Below are positions 1 to 14,700 of a DNA stretch of 64,000 nucleotides, piece after piece. The DNA is from Mya arenaria (lineage: Eukaryota > Mollusca > Bivalvia > Myida > Myidae). The DNA is taken from contig NC_069124.1 in the NCBI RefSeq assembly GCF_026914265.1, forward strand, positions 15,831,088 to 15,895,087, written 5' to 3'. The notes under the pieces are model-generated. The model was not told the origin of the DNA. It worked only from the letters and a program-made list of their open reading frames with translations, and ran no database searches. Every line of letters starts with the position of its first letter. Position 1 is the stretch's first letter. The translations under genes and the position numbers were made by a program.

Positions 1-813
1 AATAACATATTATAAGTATCATCCACGGCCGCTCGTGTAAGAAAGGTTCATCCCAACCCGAGCGCAAGGGTCTTTGGGGAAAAGAGGTTTACCTAGTGTT
101 ATCACTGATAAGGGCATTCATAAAATGATCATAATATCACAACGTCATTGAACTTTCTTCTTAATATGAATATTTGTATGGTCGAAAATAAAAACAGAGA
201 AATTCATTTAGATCACTTGTTTTAATATTACTTTGAATAATTAACAAGTGGAAATAGAAAAACAAAACCGACCGGAGATTAATGATATCACGTTTATGCA
301 CGTATAGAAGTTTTGAGATGTAATGGACGTCTGCAGCATCGATGAATAAAAACAGGCAGTTATATTGAACATTTTCAGGACATCCTCCTAGCATTTAGAT
401 ATCATTAAACTGTCAGGGAACTATTATGTCCGTCGTGTTGTAACATCGCTAGGATGTGGCTCATTTTATGTTATCGTTTGATTTTACTACAGAGACAGGT
501 ACAGTCGTCAAACATTTACACATAAAACCTGTTTAGTGGCACAAGACTAGGGCCAAAACGACTATGAAACATTCTACATATGTATCACACAGCTTTATTG
601 ATATATGACGTGATTATCGCCTTTGAACTGTCAGTGAAACACGAATCACTGGAATAGGAGTCTACTGGAGGCTTAAACTATTTTGTATGGCCGTAACCTT
701 ACAATTGTTATTTTATCCTAAAATATTAAACCTCACATAAATTTGTTCCTTCCTTGTATATATAAAATCGATCGGTCCGTATATCATTGTATTATGATTA
801 AAATCCAGTTTAA
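1..813. other. non-coding stretch, nothing recognised
   Basis: AT-rich sequence with stops in all frames at short intervals. No conserved coding motif, RNA gene or repeat unit was recognised. Confidence 0.5.
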
Positions 814-888
814 TGACGTCAACGGTCCATATTATATTTTTGGTCGGTCCGGACCTCGCCAAAAATGTAATATGGACCGCTGACGTCA
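814..888. repeat. near-perfect 75-bp palindrome (foldback)
   Basis: Two 30-bp arms (814-843 and 859-888) are inverted copies with about two mismatches, around a 15-bp loop that contains the self-complementary GGTCCGGACC. Each outer end is TGACGTCA, the perfect CRE octamer. The structure would form a strong hairpin. It looks like the core of a foldback or MITE-type element; no target-site duplication was identified. Confidence 0.75.
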
Positions 889-1040
889 TACAATTGGTAA
901 GTGCGGCTTGCTATTTTCACAACGGCGAAAACATTATTAGCTTTGTTTGATAAAACACATCTAAATCGCTTTTTTAAATATTGAATGGTAATGAGAACTG
1001 TTCGGTATAATATAAGAAATATAACACACCACTTCGGGCC

Positions 1041-1154
1041 ATATGGCATTATAAGGACCGTCCAGTCAGCCCCCGAAGGTGAATGAACCTAGGCTAACGC
1101 CTCGGTCCATATACACTTTCGGTGGCTGACTGGCCGGTCCTTATATTGTCATAT
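1041..1154. repeat. inverted repeat with ~31-bp arms
   Basis: Arms 1050-1080 and 1115-1145 are inverted copies with three mismatches, and weaker complementarity extends a few bases outward. The loop contains CGGTCCATAT, a motif also present in the arms of the palindrome at 814-888. The two may be parts of one degraded foldback element. Confidence 0.7.
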
Positions 1155-2544
1155 TTACATTCACACTTCATTCCTTAACGATGGTTGTTGTTTATCAATT
1201 GCACTTTATTTCTGTTATAAGTGCAATGGCATTTCCCATCAATATCGCGTGCGTTTGTTCGATACTTCTGTCCTGTCATTGGGCGCAATAATACCAAGGG
1301 GCTGGGCATATTTACTACGGAACTATTTTTTTAATGAAATCGTAGTAAAATTATTGGCAACATGCAAAACTGTAATCTGCAGTAAAGCAGTTAAAACAAA
1401 ATGAGCAACGATAATTTGATTGATTTTAATGTAGATAATTTTATGATGGCTGGACAGTTGAAGAAACGTTTGTGATTAAAAATACTGTTAAATGTCACGA
1501 AAATGCAAAAACAGTTAGTTTAAAATAACGTCTATAACGGGTGCTTGTATGACGTCATTAGTGATGTCATTGATTCGGGCCGCAACATTACTCGACAGCT
1601 GCATTTTGTTTCGACGCCATTTTTTGCAGTGTTCATTCGATTTGAAAGTGTTGTTTTTTCGAAAATTGACTGGATTACTGGGATTATTTACACACAATAC
1701 CTATCGGGTAATCAATTAATTACCTATTCAGTTCTACTTTAACCATTATTTGTTTTGATAACTAATTTAAGCCTGAACATTTTGTTAACATGTTCTTGAT
1801 AAAATGTACAGCATCTTCAGCATCATAAAAAAAATATTTGAAATTTCCTTGTTCATTGCATACGACGTAATGGAATCATGTCAATATAAGTCGTATGTTC
1901 TAAATAAAATCGACAGAAATAACTAAAGTTCGGAGGAGTGAGTCGTTTTAGACATAATTTAGTGATTTTAATAGCCTAAACAACTGCAGAAAAAAACTAT
2001 TTGGTAAACACATCAGCTTGCCAGGAAAAGACAACTCAGCAGAAAATATGTAAGTTATATGTGGTTTATTTCATGTTTTGGTATTTAAATGCAGCTACAT
2101 TATATATTCTAAAATATGTTTTTGTGCAAAAGTTTGCATCGTTGACCAACTTTCGGTCAGAAACCTGGTCGCTCAGCCTTCATTGTTATGATGCGGGCCC
2201 TGAAAGAGCATATGTAAAACAAAACACCGGGCATTAACGGCACGTGAATTTATTGAATAATGCACGTTTTCTACCGATTACGCCCGGGTTTTTGCGTTTT
2301 AATACACCACGATAACGGACCGAAAACACACATTGTATGCAATAATACGTATTTATAATATTCTTGACCTTGAAAAGAAAACATATAAATAAGGAACTAT
2401 TTTATGTGTGCATTCATTGTCGTATAAAATTAGGTTACGATAGCTGTTCTAATTTACCCACCGTTGAGAACAACGAGAGAAAGAAAAGAGAAAATGCTCT
2501 TGAATAATCAATTTATCTTAGCAGAAATGTAGATTTAAATGAAT
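1155..2544. other. non-coding stretch, nothing recognised
   Basis: AT-rich. Short open frames near 1545-1742 and 2001-2237 show no recognisable family and no splice-site context. Nothing else supportable was seen. Confidence 0.4.
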
Positions 2545-2705
2545 GTAAATATAAGTATTAAAATTCGACATGTTGCATTTTATTGGGGTGTAGTATGCAA
2601 TGGGGCTGTTCAAAATGGGTGGAGTCCACCAACATTTTGAAATGCGCCATTACATACCATACCCCAATAAAATGCAACATGTCGAATTTTAATCCTTAAA
2701 TATGA
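2545..2705. repeat. ~160-bp palindromic MITE-like element
   Basis: Outer arms 2557-2589 and 2661-2693 are perfect 33-bp inverted repeats. The inner sequence continues the palindrome imperfectly to a self-complementary centre, GGTGGAGTCCACC. A related half-element with the same GTGTGGAGTCC-type core lies at about 60550-60588, so this is probably a dispersed non-autonomous family. Confidence 0.8.
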
Positions 2706-4542
2706 CCCTCAGTGGTGTGTTATATTTCTTAATTAAACAATTAGATATGTAAGCATCTAGTAAACCAGGACACACATATATTTCATCTATCAGTCATTTA
2801 AAAGATCCGGAAAAATCATAAACTTATAAATTTAATACGTAAAACATTTAATACAAAAAAGTTAAACGCAAACTCAATAACAATAGGTTCCTGAGTCAAT
2901 GTTGAAGTCAATGGTATTTCCCTAAATTCTTCTGTTTTGTTTACCAGGGAACTTAATCATGCATCGGCTATCTTTATTGGATCGTTTGAATGTTTCTTAC
3001 CGGTTTTCGAATGTTTAATAGATCCCCTTAAACCGTTTGATTTACGTCCAAGTTCTTGTTATTATTGACGGATAACGGAGCATTTCAGATATAAAGATAT
3101 CAAAGGCCATTATTCACTTATGTCTAAGTTTTAGTTTTGAGGTCCTAAATATAGCACTTCTTATCATACATTTGCTGCTACGAGTAGATTTGCCGACGAA
3201 AACATTTTCATTTTACAAATAAATTGTTTGAATATAATTTACAAACATTTAATGGAAAAATTCAAATCATTAATGATTCGCGTTATATGAAGACCTTTGA
3301 GTCAAACTGAGACTCAATACTTAGTTTTATGGACCAAGGGCCGGTACATCTTAATTAAGTCATTTCCTATCTGTAGTTCGTAAAAATGGTATTGTCAAAT
3401 AAAATCAGATCAATCAGTATAAAACAATGTATTTTCATTAAAGTCAATGATAATTATGTCCCATTTGACATTTTCAAAAGATAATATTGCATTACCAATA
3501 AGATAATCAAATCAAGCTACGGAAACGACCTTGGCTACGGGATGACTTAATGTTTTTTTAATAAATCTTGCCAAGAGCTTCCTATGGAGCTTCGTACAAA
3601 GTTTGACTTTTTTGACGCTTCACGGATCGATATAAAGTGGTACCTTCATATCTTGTTGGTAGTTTTATCGGTATTGGTGTGAATTATATGGTAAGTGTCT
3701 GTAGTATGATTGAGTTTGTATCGCATCCTTTTTTAAAATATCATTATCCATTGAAATCATAGTAAAAAACTATAAAAAAATGACCATAACAAATAGCACA
3801 TATACAAGTACAATAATCTTAATGTAGCCTTTGTACCAGTCTTTTTGTTATTTCATGACCTACAACTAGGTAAGCATGAATTTTGCGTGAAAACCCGGTA
3901 CACGCCGTATAAATATTGGACACAAAAACATTAAATGTCACTCGGTTACGTTCATTTTCATAACTTTAAGTGATTATTATGTTGGCAACAACTAATGCAT
4001 TCATACATATATTCGAGTTATGGTACGTTGAAACATAAATTATTATTTTTATAATTAGATGATGAATTGATATCTTGGATTACTATTGACCTGATATTTT
4101 AGATTCGTTCACTTACATACACTTCGTCATCTTTTTAAGTTGTTCAGCAATGTATTTCACGCAAGAGATTCCCTTATCTCCGTTGGATATTTAGGAAGAC
4201 TTTATTGTAGTCGTGTGTATCCTTTGTCTTACAAGTTTAAGGGACGAGCGGTCTCATTTTGGGAATATTTGTGAAGTACATAAATTAAAATCTCCGATTT
4301 CTAATTCGTTCACATTTCTCATTTCAATGTGTTTCTCATTCACAGTTGGACGGTCTTTGCAGAGTATCTTTGGTAATATTTCTTGAAATAAGCATTAAAT
4401 CCAGGGAGACATTTTGTGCGTTGCAGGTGACCGGAAATGGTGGTAACCGTAAAAATATCGACATTGAGCAATGGAATGAAAATAGAACTAGTTGGAATTA
4501 TGTCAGACAAAATCAAGAAAACACAGCGCGAGCAAAATATAA
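2706..4542. other. non-coding stretch, nothing recognised
   Basis: AT-rich. The open frame at 4346-4546 overlaps the start of the next entry in another frame and was not assignable. No repeat or RNA gene was seen. Confidence 0.4.
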
Positions 4543-4803
4543 ATGAGTAAAATATTGTTCACAAGAGTCGCTAGGCAAAACAAAAAGAGTAAAAGTGCAA
4601 AAAGAAAGATAACTCAAACAAAAAATAGCATCACAAGGCATAATAAGATTAAAACATATAGTTTAAAACAACGTCCGCCAAACAGTGATATTAAGGATGA
4701 TATAAAAATGGTTCTGACAGTATTTCCTCTTGTGCCTGACAATGACATAGATGATATCCAACTGAACGTTCTGGGAGTAGTCACACAGGTCTCTCCGTTC
4801 TGA
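4543..4803 (+). pseudogene. possible fragment of a ligand-gated ion channel N-terminal domain
   Basis: An 86-codon open frame. Its second half has the spacing of the start of a pentameric ligand-gated channel extracellular domain: a YSLKQRP stretch (compare YNxxxRP), then a hydrophobic alternating strand (IKMVLTVFPL), an acidic turn and a second strand (LNVLGVVTQV). The tryptophans expected just after this point are missing and the frame ends at once. The first half is a lysine-rich leader unlike a signal peptide. It may be a decayed exon of a divergent molluscan channel, or chance. No partner exons were found nearby. Confidence 0.3.
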
Positions 4804-7800
4804 TTATGCACCATAACGCCTCGCTCTTCCCTTCACCCAATCCTTTGAGTAGAGTAGAAGTAATTTGGCGTATTCAATAGTTTAAGAATAAGGCAAACAG
4901 GTTGGAGGTTGATTGAATGATTGGATATGTTTGAGAAAGTACTTGAACAACGGATTTATCACGCTCGTATGTGAATATATCAGCTATTACACCGACCATT
5001 TAATTATTATAAAAGTCACCGCAGTATTGGTCCACTGGTTTCATAGAAACTAACAACGCATTGCCAATTTATCGTGAATGCATAACATTATTATTTTGTA
5101 ATAAAGCTTTAAAAATATTACTCCTGATTGTAACAATTTTGAAGAAAATCAAGTGACAATGCTAGAAAAAAGAGGAGCAAATGTTAGCCGCAAGAATGTA
5201 ACTGCCTATATAAAAGTTGGCGGCAAGGCCTAAAAAATTACAAACATACAGGCACATCTACTTATATACAAGTCGCTAACATAAAACGGTGACAATTTGA
5301 ACAACTTTAAAACTGCTTATGTTTATTAAAATAAATTCAAATAACCTATAATTATGGTTAAATGTCATCGATTCAAATACATTGTACAAGTATATGCCAA
5401 TGTGTAATTAAATGATGTTTTAGATGGATTATTCAGCAGTTTGCACACGCATGCTAGCTAGATATAGCTAGTTAGATATAGTATAGATACAATCGTGCCA
5501 AGACTTATATGTAAGCCAAGCTAAGATCTAAGCCCATCTTATTCTTGCAAAAAAACAATATTTAGAAGTAATTTCTGGAATTAAAGGCTCAAATTTAAAT
5601 CATGAAACGAACTTCACGTGAACGTATGAAATTAAGAACAGTGCAGTTCCGAAATGCCTCGGTTATGCTTAAACTTACATATGCATCTTACATATGCATT
5701 TGGGTGAGTTGGTTATGTGCACTAAAATAACATAAAACAAAAAGTATTTTCTTTAAAAGATTACAACAATTATGCATTAAAGTATTTGTTATGGTATTTT
5801 CGGTTCCAAAACAATCTTTAAAAAAGGACGGACATGTGACAATTCAATTCGTTGTCGACAAGTACAGCCAAAGGTTGGTTGTCTAAATCTGGTTCTTTTT
5901 CCGACTACAACGACATAATATAACATATGAACGACACCGATATAAAAGTAAAAAAGCAAAGCCAATAAGGAACAATGTCTCATTTTAGCGAAAAACAATG
6001 AAATGAATTGAATTACAAGGTTATGTTTGATGATAGGAGAACATAGCCTCCAGCCATGAAAGCCCCCAGCCATGAATCCTGGGATAATTCTGGTTTAGGC
6101 AGTACTGTTATCGATTTTAAAAAAACTTAACTTTTAAATGTTTTCATTCAATTCAAATTATCATGCCGTTTTCCATATCTTATAGACATTTACGAGCAAT
6201 GCCTTTGAGCATTGGATTAAAAGGCAATACAAGCAACTGCATAATGTATTCTTAATAATGACGAACAACTGCTTGGTGTTAAACAGCCAAACAGTAATCC
6301 ATTGTCTATTTCTTACCAAAATTTAATGCTTTTCAGTTAGAGAAAATCTGATAGTTACATGCCATTCATCAAATGCTTAGAAAGGTAAGACATTTTAATC
6401 ATTTTAAATTCTAATTCCTGGAATAATTTAATGTTCTACAGCAATCAAACACTTTTAATATGGTTACATATATATCTGGTGCGATTAATCGAATAAAGAG
6501 TGTCTTTACAATTCTTATTATAGTAATGTTTTCTGTCAAGGTGCATGTACTTTTAACGGATTTCTAGTGGTTTCAGGCTAGTGTGTGATACAATGTAATC
6601 TATTTGATAAGTATTAAACAATTTATCTATTTACAATCAAGATGAGACAGAAACTCTGTTTGAATTATATTTCAGAACACAGTCGTAGATACGATTTATG
6701 ATTTATTCAGCAAAATTGTATGGTTTATTGTGTGTGCTATTAACATTATAAATGATATGCGTGCTTAGAAGTAATGGGTATTCTGTGAAAGGTAACACAA
6801 TTATTCAAATAATTGCAAAGCGCAAGCGAATGCATTAATTCTCAATCATTAGATGCCAAACAAAATATAAGGAAGTGATAGATCTGGAATAACTTCTTAT
6901 ATCTATTCAAAATGCCGCAGTGGTTTGTATTTGTTTATTATTTAGCCTAACTTTCTTCCAAATTGTTAAGAAGTTTATGCTCACCTTTCGTAAAGCTTGT
7001 TACTAAAAAAAAAATTTCCCATTGCTAAGGGACGTTTTCTTCAAAACTCGTATTTAAATACAACACGTTCTGTGCGACTGTGTATGTTTCCAACATAGGC
7101 ATGAATGGTTTTCAAAACATTTTATAAAAGAATGACATAAGAGGTTGATCTAGTAAGTATAATCGTGTTCTCTCTTATGATGAAATCATGAGAATAGTAA
7201 ACCATTCGGTTATTCAAAATTACAGGAAACAGTTAAAACAGCATCAGTTAACTTTACCCGATTCGTTCTGAGAAATGTTTCAATCTCTATTTACTGCTAT
7301 TATACGTCCTCAGGTTCTTTTAATGAGAGTTCACTTTGATTTTTGAGATTGAAATTAATGCACCATTACTGTTTGAAACGAGTGATAAATTATGTTTGTG
7401 TAAAAGAATTAATAGTAAAGAGTAAATTTATTGTCCATAGTGCATTTCTGAGACACTTACATTGTAACAGGAAACATATTACAATAACCTCGTTAACTTC
7501 CTAAATAATCACATCTTACAGTGACCAATTTGTGCTCAATTTTATTCAGTTTTCCATGTTTATCAATTTGTGGACGAAATAAAGCAGTAACATACACTTA
7601 AACTATAATTACCTAACGTGTGTTAAATACTCCTTATGATAATTTCATCGCAAAAAGTTAAATCAATGCACGACATTAATATCTTAGTACTAAGGAAAGC
7701 AGTTTTGGCGTAAAACGCGCATATGTCTGACTCGATCTTGCAATGAGGGATACCAAACCCCAAAATGACGTTTAATTGTGAACGATAACGATTGAAACAA

Positions 7801-8330
7801 AATATGAGATATCGAAGATGGTGTGTAAATAAATTAATTTGCACTAAACGTACGAGAACGTCAGATTTTCGAGGATTGGTGCGATTTATGGTTTTCTTGA
7901 TTTTGTGTGTTATTCAAATGCATCTGTGTTCAATCCCCGTGGATTTTTCCTCTTCTAAAATAGTTTATTACCCAGAAACTGCTAAAATCATCAATATATT
8001 CCTGTTTAATCAAGAGCATTTTGTGTGAGATTTAATTTTTGTCTCATTATACTACAGCCTAATTACAATAACACCTGTTGCCATTTTTATTCACTTGAAA
8101 GAGAGATGTGACTTAAAAACGAGATATATCAGCATTGATCACGAAATGTTTCTGAATTTATTTAACTACAGTTTGAAAGAAATATCAATCTATGGAAGCA
8201 CACTGTTCGCGTAAAGCAATATAAATCAGGTTAAAATTGTTGTCTTAATTTGTTGCTTTTGGTATTTTTATGATTATTATTATAATAATACAGTGAAAAA
8301 TACAGGATGAAGCATGTTCCTTTATTTCAT
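4804..8330. other. non-coding stretch, nothing recognised
   Basis: AT-rich, with scattered short open frames (for example 5789-6073 minus and 7792-8028 plus) that lack recognisable motifs. A short TAGCTAGATATAG-type repeat occurs near 5455-5485. Confidence 0.4.
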
Positions 8331-8339
8331 CGAAGTCGG

Positions 8340-8435
8340 GTACACGGTGTGTTGTCATGCTGGTCTATTCCGAGAGGGTGCCAAGCAAACATCAGCGCAC
8401 CAATAACCACTAGGTCACAAGGCTAGGTATTTAGT
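8340..8435 (-). repeat. possible decayed tRNA-derived SINE head
   Basis: Read on the minus strand, the sequence contains TGACCTAGTGGTTA, close to a tRNA internal A box. A convincing B box is not found at the expected distance. This is a weak candidate. Confidence 0.25.
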
Positions 8436-8439
8436 TCAG

Positions 8440-9452
<1,013 letters not shown>

Positions 9453-9477
9453 TACAGTTTTAAATTCTCAACATGTT

Positions 9478-10905
9478 TTCTTATCCCGACTCATATATGG
9501 AGTATAGATACATATGTAATCAAACAGATTCAAAAACTCCATACTTATTTTTCCTGTATCAAAAAATAAGGTTTTTTTCATGCGTAACGTGCACTTCTGC
9601 TGTATGGTTGCCTTTTAGATCGTTTCGGTTACCAGTTTTAACCAAGTACTTGCGCCACGTAATTGTGTTTGTCTACAATTATCTTGGACTTGTATCTGGA
9701 GATGGCCAGCAGATATCATGTAAAAGAAGTAATGAACGTTGATTGCAGGTACCGTCTATGCCCTATAACACATAATTGAAGATCAATGCTTAAGGCATGG
9801 TTGGATAATTATACATAAGTTGGAAACCCAAGTATCATCAGCACGATACAATTTATCGGTTTAGTTGGGAAAGTATATATTGCGTATGCATTTTTGGTGG
9901 GCTGACGAAGATATGCATACAAAGCGAAAACAAACAAACGGAAAGACTTTTGCCACTATTATAATACTGAAATATTCATTGATATATTTTTTCAACAACA
10001 TAATATTTGTTTTGTAAAAAATATTAATAGTGAAAGTTTGCCAAATCTCTGATAATGACATTGTCGCTGATAGCAATGTTAGTTGCTGAAAGATGCATAA
10101 AGAAATTTAGACAAATGATTGAAAATATATGCATTTGTTATGAATTGAAAATACTTTATGTACAATCCCTGTCGAGCGTAATTTTATGAACTATTTTTGT
10201 GCACACTTATGATCTAAATCATATAATTTAAATCATTCCACCTGTCCTAGTTTAGCATTCCTATGTTTCAACTTCTCTTCAAAATGCCCTGCATGAGTAA
10301 TTATGAAAGTGCGCTTCTTGGGAATTCGACAAATCGTTTTTTCGAGTTAATTTAATGTTTAATAGTCTTATTCATTTCTGCCTACTGCAATGCAAGAAAT
10401 CTGCACAAAGTATTTGTATTTTAATTGTATCGCTACTAAACGAGGATTGAATCGATGCCGAATTGTCAAATTATATTCGTAACAATCTACTGAGAGTTAA
10501 AATTGATTTAAATAAACTTCGATCAATTGTTTAAATGGTCTATTTGAGATGGACACCAACTATCATAACGTGTCATGATTTTCAAACAATGTAAAACAAT
10601 AAGTGATTTGTCATCTTATGAAATATTTACAAGTCCAATACACATTAAGGGTAATGAAAATGAACGTAACTTTGCTGTCTCCTGCTAAACAACATGCAAT
10701 CTGAGTAGTCATCAAAAATCTTTGACCTTTGCTACAAATTACATAACCCAACAAACCGAACTTCGGTATAAGGTCACGACGCATTACCGGAAGCGGACGT
10801 GCTTGCAACACGAAATAGCGCAGTTGTTGCTCCGCCGGCAGCTCACTCGAGGCAACCAAAAACACAATCCAAAACACAAACATAGCCGTAGTGACATGGC
10901 CTCCG
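9478..10905 (-). repeat. inverted segmental duplication of the nAChR 5' region
   Basis: On the minus strand this interval is collinear with 28227-29840 on the plus strand. The anchors are the receptor exon 1 with its intron start (10803-10905), a middle block near 10660-10760, and a strongly similar block at 9478-9800 matching 29840-29520 in reverse orientation. In the last block, long runs such as CTGGAGATGGC and AGCAGATATCATGT are shared. The region between anchors is more diverged and lacks the AGT microsatellite of the plus-strand copy. Confidence 0.75.
10803..10905 (-). pseudogene. solo exon 1 (signal peptide) copy of the nAChR gene
   Basis: On the minus strand this encodes MFVFWIVFLVASSELPAEQQ and then LRYFVLQ, matching the signal-peptide exon at 28227-28331 almost residue for residue. 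Similarity continues into the intron. The original start codon is lost: an in-frame ATG occurs only at 10881-10883, where the other copy has Val9. The donor has changed from CAG|gtacgt to CAA|gcacgt. No exon 2 was found downstream on this strand, so it is an orphan exon left by the inverted duplication. Confidence 0.8.
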
Positions 10906-11359
10906 GCCTACAGACTCAAAAGTATTATTTATAAGCAAAACTGGATTTTTTTTATCGAAGTTATATGTATTAATATGATTTAACTATATAAATATATATT
11001 GTAACAAACGGTTATCTTGATATTTACAGGAAACAGTTTACTCAACAATAAGCTGTCTGTAACTTATTGGTCCACTTAATCATTATTCTCGATATACCTA
11101 CAAAACCAAGAATTGGTCCTAATCAATGAATGTTATGTAATTCACTGCTTTAGAGCACATTTGCAATAACCAGTCAGCAATTTCACATTGGATACATTTC
11201 GGCTTATTGTTGAAACGTCGGCAAATTGGTCCGATGAAGTCTCAAGTGTCATATCAAATCCGATATTAGCGTACACTCTCTGTATGTGTTTGGTACATAT
11301 TTTTTTTAAACATAGTGCTGTAGTTGGTAAAAAGCAATTGAGGTCCAAAATCAGAGTTA

Positions 11360-11790
11360 TAGATTTCAAATAACGGATATAAATCGAAAACAATATTGGG
11401 TCTATATGATTTACCCATCGTAAAAAAGTTGGATCGATATCTTGTCGGCTTCATATCGGACTAATATAAAATTTATGTCAGCAAAATGATATCTAGTCAA
11501 TATTACATATATATTGGAAATATTTCGAAAATATATTGAACCTATATTACCCTGCACATTGGATTAAAGTCGAACAAATATCTTCCAAATATCGGATAGA
11601 TATTAAACGATGTTGGATCAATACGTTTTGGTGAAATAGGACCAACACCATATCGGTTTCACATCGGAAAGATATCGAAAAGAATATCAGATTTAAATTA
11701 GTTTTCCAATAATAAACAAGTTGGATCAATATCATATCCAACACGCATTTGGCAGATAAACGATATCCCATATGTAAATAATATTTATCC
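11360..11790. repeat. degenerate AT-rich short-period repeat
   Basis: Recurring motifs such as GTTGGATCAATA, ATATCGG and CATATCGG appear every 30-60 bases across the interval. Units are too diverged to define a period. It resembles an old satellite-like tract. Confidence 0.45.
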
Positions 11791-14700
11791 ATTATCGGCT
11801 GTGTAGGATTTTGAGTAGGTATGCCCATAGTCAAGACAACTGATCGAATGTTCGCGAAACCAGGTGTCATCTAGTGAATTCTCAGTCTCAAATAATAGTG
11901 TACACATTGCTTAGATTAAGAGTTATTCAGTTATAAATACCTCTGTGACCATGACCTTTGTAAACATAATCATGATATGATCATGGATAACCTATATCCA
12001 AATTACACTAAGCGTTGTCATAGTTTAAGAAAACTTATTCAAATGATAATTGTATCAATGAAACTGAAGGATGCAAGATTTGAGACATGTGTAAAATGTG
12101 GGGACATTTTTGTGTTGCTTATTGGACCTTCATCAAGGTTGGTGCAACCGGTGAGAGTCTCGAAGAGTCATACTTAAGGTACTTAAATATATTTTAAATC
12201 AGTACTTCTTATCGATTTTTGAATTACGTTGTTCAGAATCAGAACGAATGGGCACGTCCGTTCATTACAGGGCTTTTATCAGTTTGCTGGTGGTTACACA
12301 GTGAACGCCATGTGGCAATATCTACCCCGCTAGGTAAACAATCATGCCGCTCGACATCTGCAGAGTATGCTCTTAAAATGTCGGGAAAATCACACTACTA
12401 GGAATCATTCTTATCATTTTCAAATACACAATAAGCAGGATGATTAGAGATGCAGGAATATCATGAATAATACACATTTGGCAATCCACACACGGAGAGA
12501 TAAAGTTACTTTTGACTCGGTCCATATACAATTTAGAGTGCTGACTTATTAGTCATTTTATTGCCATCTGACCCTTAGTGGAATGTACTACTTTTTGAAT
12601 AAGTTAAAATGATATCAACAGCTTACTGGCTTATTATTTTGTATTATCATTTATTATCCTACCGAAATTGATTTGCAAACCCCTGCGTACTAGAGTTCGC
12701 AAAGTTACGTTCTTAAAATGTATATACAAATTTAAATCCTACTTAAATCCTGCTTCAAAATGACTGCAGGTGGGAATAAAATACCAATTTACTTAAAAAG
12801 TAAATTTATATCATATTTTTAGTATATAGGTCTATTTGACAATGTTAATACGTTAACATCAAATTCCTTCAATAGCTAACAGCTGAACATTCATATGACC
12901 AATTGCATTATGTCGGAAAACAGGATTCGGTTATTCAAGACAGATAAGAAAATATTAATGATAATGATATTAAACACTTATATATTATAGGTTGGAGAAA
13001 GTAGTTGCCTTGTCTTATAACCTAAAATTGCAATTAGCAAAGATAACTGCAAATATACTTTAAATTGGGTTAAATCAAAACACGTGCCATTCGGAACAAA
13101 CGAATTTCCTTCTATAGTATTCTAAATGAAGACAAATATATTAAACCGGAAACATTATTGGAATATATTTCCAGAAAAATACCTTCTTAAGAAATAAATT
13201 AAGTGCTATAATGATAGACTGTCATTCATGAATGAGATTTAGCAACGGTGTCTGCAAAAATTGTATTCCAGAATCGTTTTCAATAAGTATGCAGTATCTT
13301 AAAGAGATGAGACCGCCTTCAGAACACAGCACTTACATTCATATAATCACAGCCAATTTACTCAAACCGTATTTGCATCTGTGATTATACAGCTCCTATT
13401 AATGGGATTCTGCCTGCGGAAACTTTACCATGCAGTACGATCATTCCAAGAAGTTCCATGCAAACGATTTCCATATATTTCGACATATATGTATTTGTCC
13501 CATTCAAAAATTTGGTTATAAATCCATTATTTTTTACAGTATAAATGATCAAGTGAAAAGCTGCATGCAAGAAATATAAAGAAAACGCCTAATAAATGTG
13601 AATCAAAATCAGTATTAATCATTATACTGTAACTACTTGATTCAGTCTAAGCAATTGGCATGATCGGTGAAAACATATATAAAAATCACAATAATAACCG
13701 TTTACATGCTATACAATAATTACTGTCTAAAAGCTTCATTTTATCGCGCTATAAAGTTTTGTTCCCACATAATTTTAGATTACATCTGAGTTTTCAAAAA
13801 TTACATACAGTGTATTGTTTAATCTAGTTAACTACCAGAACGTTTTTACTTGCCCATGAAATTTTTCTACAAGCATTTAAGAATCAATCATGTTAAAACT
13901 TTACTTAATTGTACGTCATAATCACTTACAGGAAAACTTCCCATAACATAAGAAAGCACAACGTAGCATAAACGTACGTTTGGAAAAAAATGTTTTTATC
14001 TTTAAACTTGAATATTTCCAAATATTGAATTAATTCTTCTCAGCATTGTATCAACGACAATGAACTAGAGACTGTTATTCATTGCTTGCCTGATCATGAC
14101 AAGCGTTGACGTGGGAAACTGATGATAAGAAATACACAAAACGATTTCCAGAATTAACTCACAAAACAGCGATATACGCGTAGCCCAATACACAAATAAA
14201 TCATATTGCTTAATCTATTGTTTGAAGTTGACTTAAAATTGTAATAGGGAGGCATTAACCCAATTGTAGGCTGACAGACCGACTTTTTTCCTTTTTCCTT
14301 ACACAACACAGACAGAAAATGTGTCAGTGGATGTACCTAGCATGCAACGGAAGTATTCGAGGCTGCTGATCAATATAATTTATACAGAAACATCGAAACA
14401 AAAAAATGAATATAAAAAAACAGACATAGTATTGCTGATTGAGAATATTTTGACAAAACGCATTATCTAGTTTTCTTTCCGAAATATTGCAAGTGCATTT
14501 TGAACTAAACTATGAATAATATTTCACAAAATATACTGAACACCTCCTTCGAACGTTTGTATCATGTTTGCTTAATATTAAGCCTCAAAACTAAATTAAG
14601 TTTTAAACACTTTGTGCGTTGATCGTTAAAATCAACTTTTGCAATAAAAAAGCATTCAAACTTAAAACACAATACCCGTACATTCCAAATACATCGGATA

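Noticed and set aside
12219..12401. Frame with NQNEWARPFIT, faintly like the NQWQKPITEYG motif of the cGAS-like exon 2
   Set aside because: The nucleotide sequence does not align, the flanking SHVG and WQVNL motifs are absent, and there are no splice sites in the right phase.
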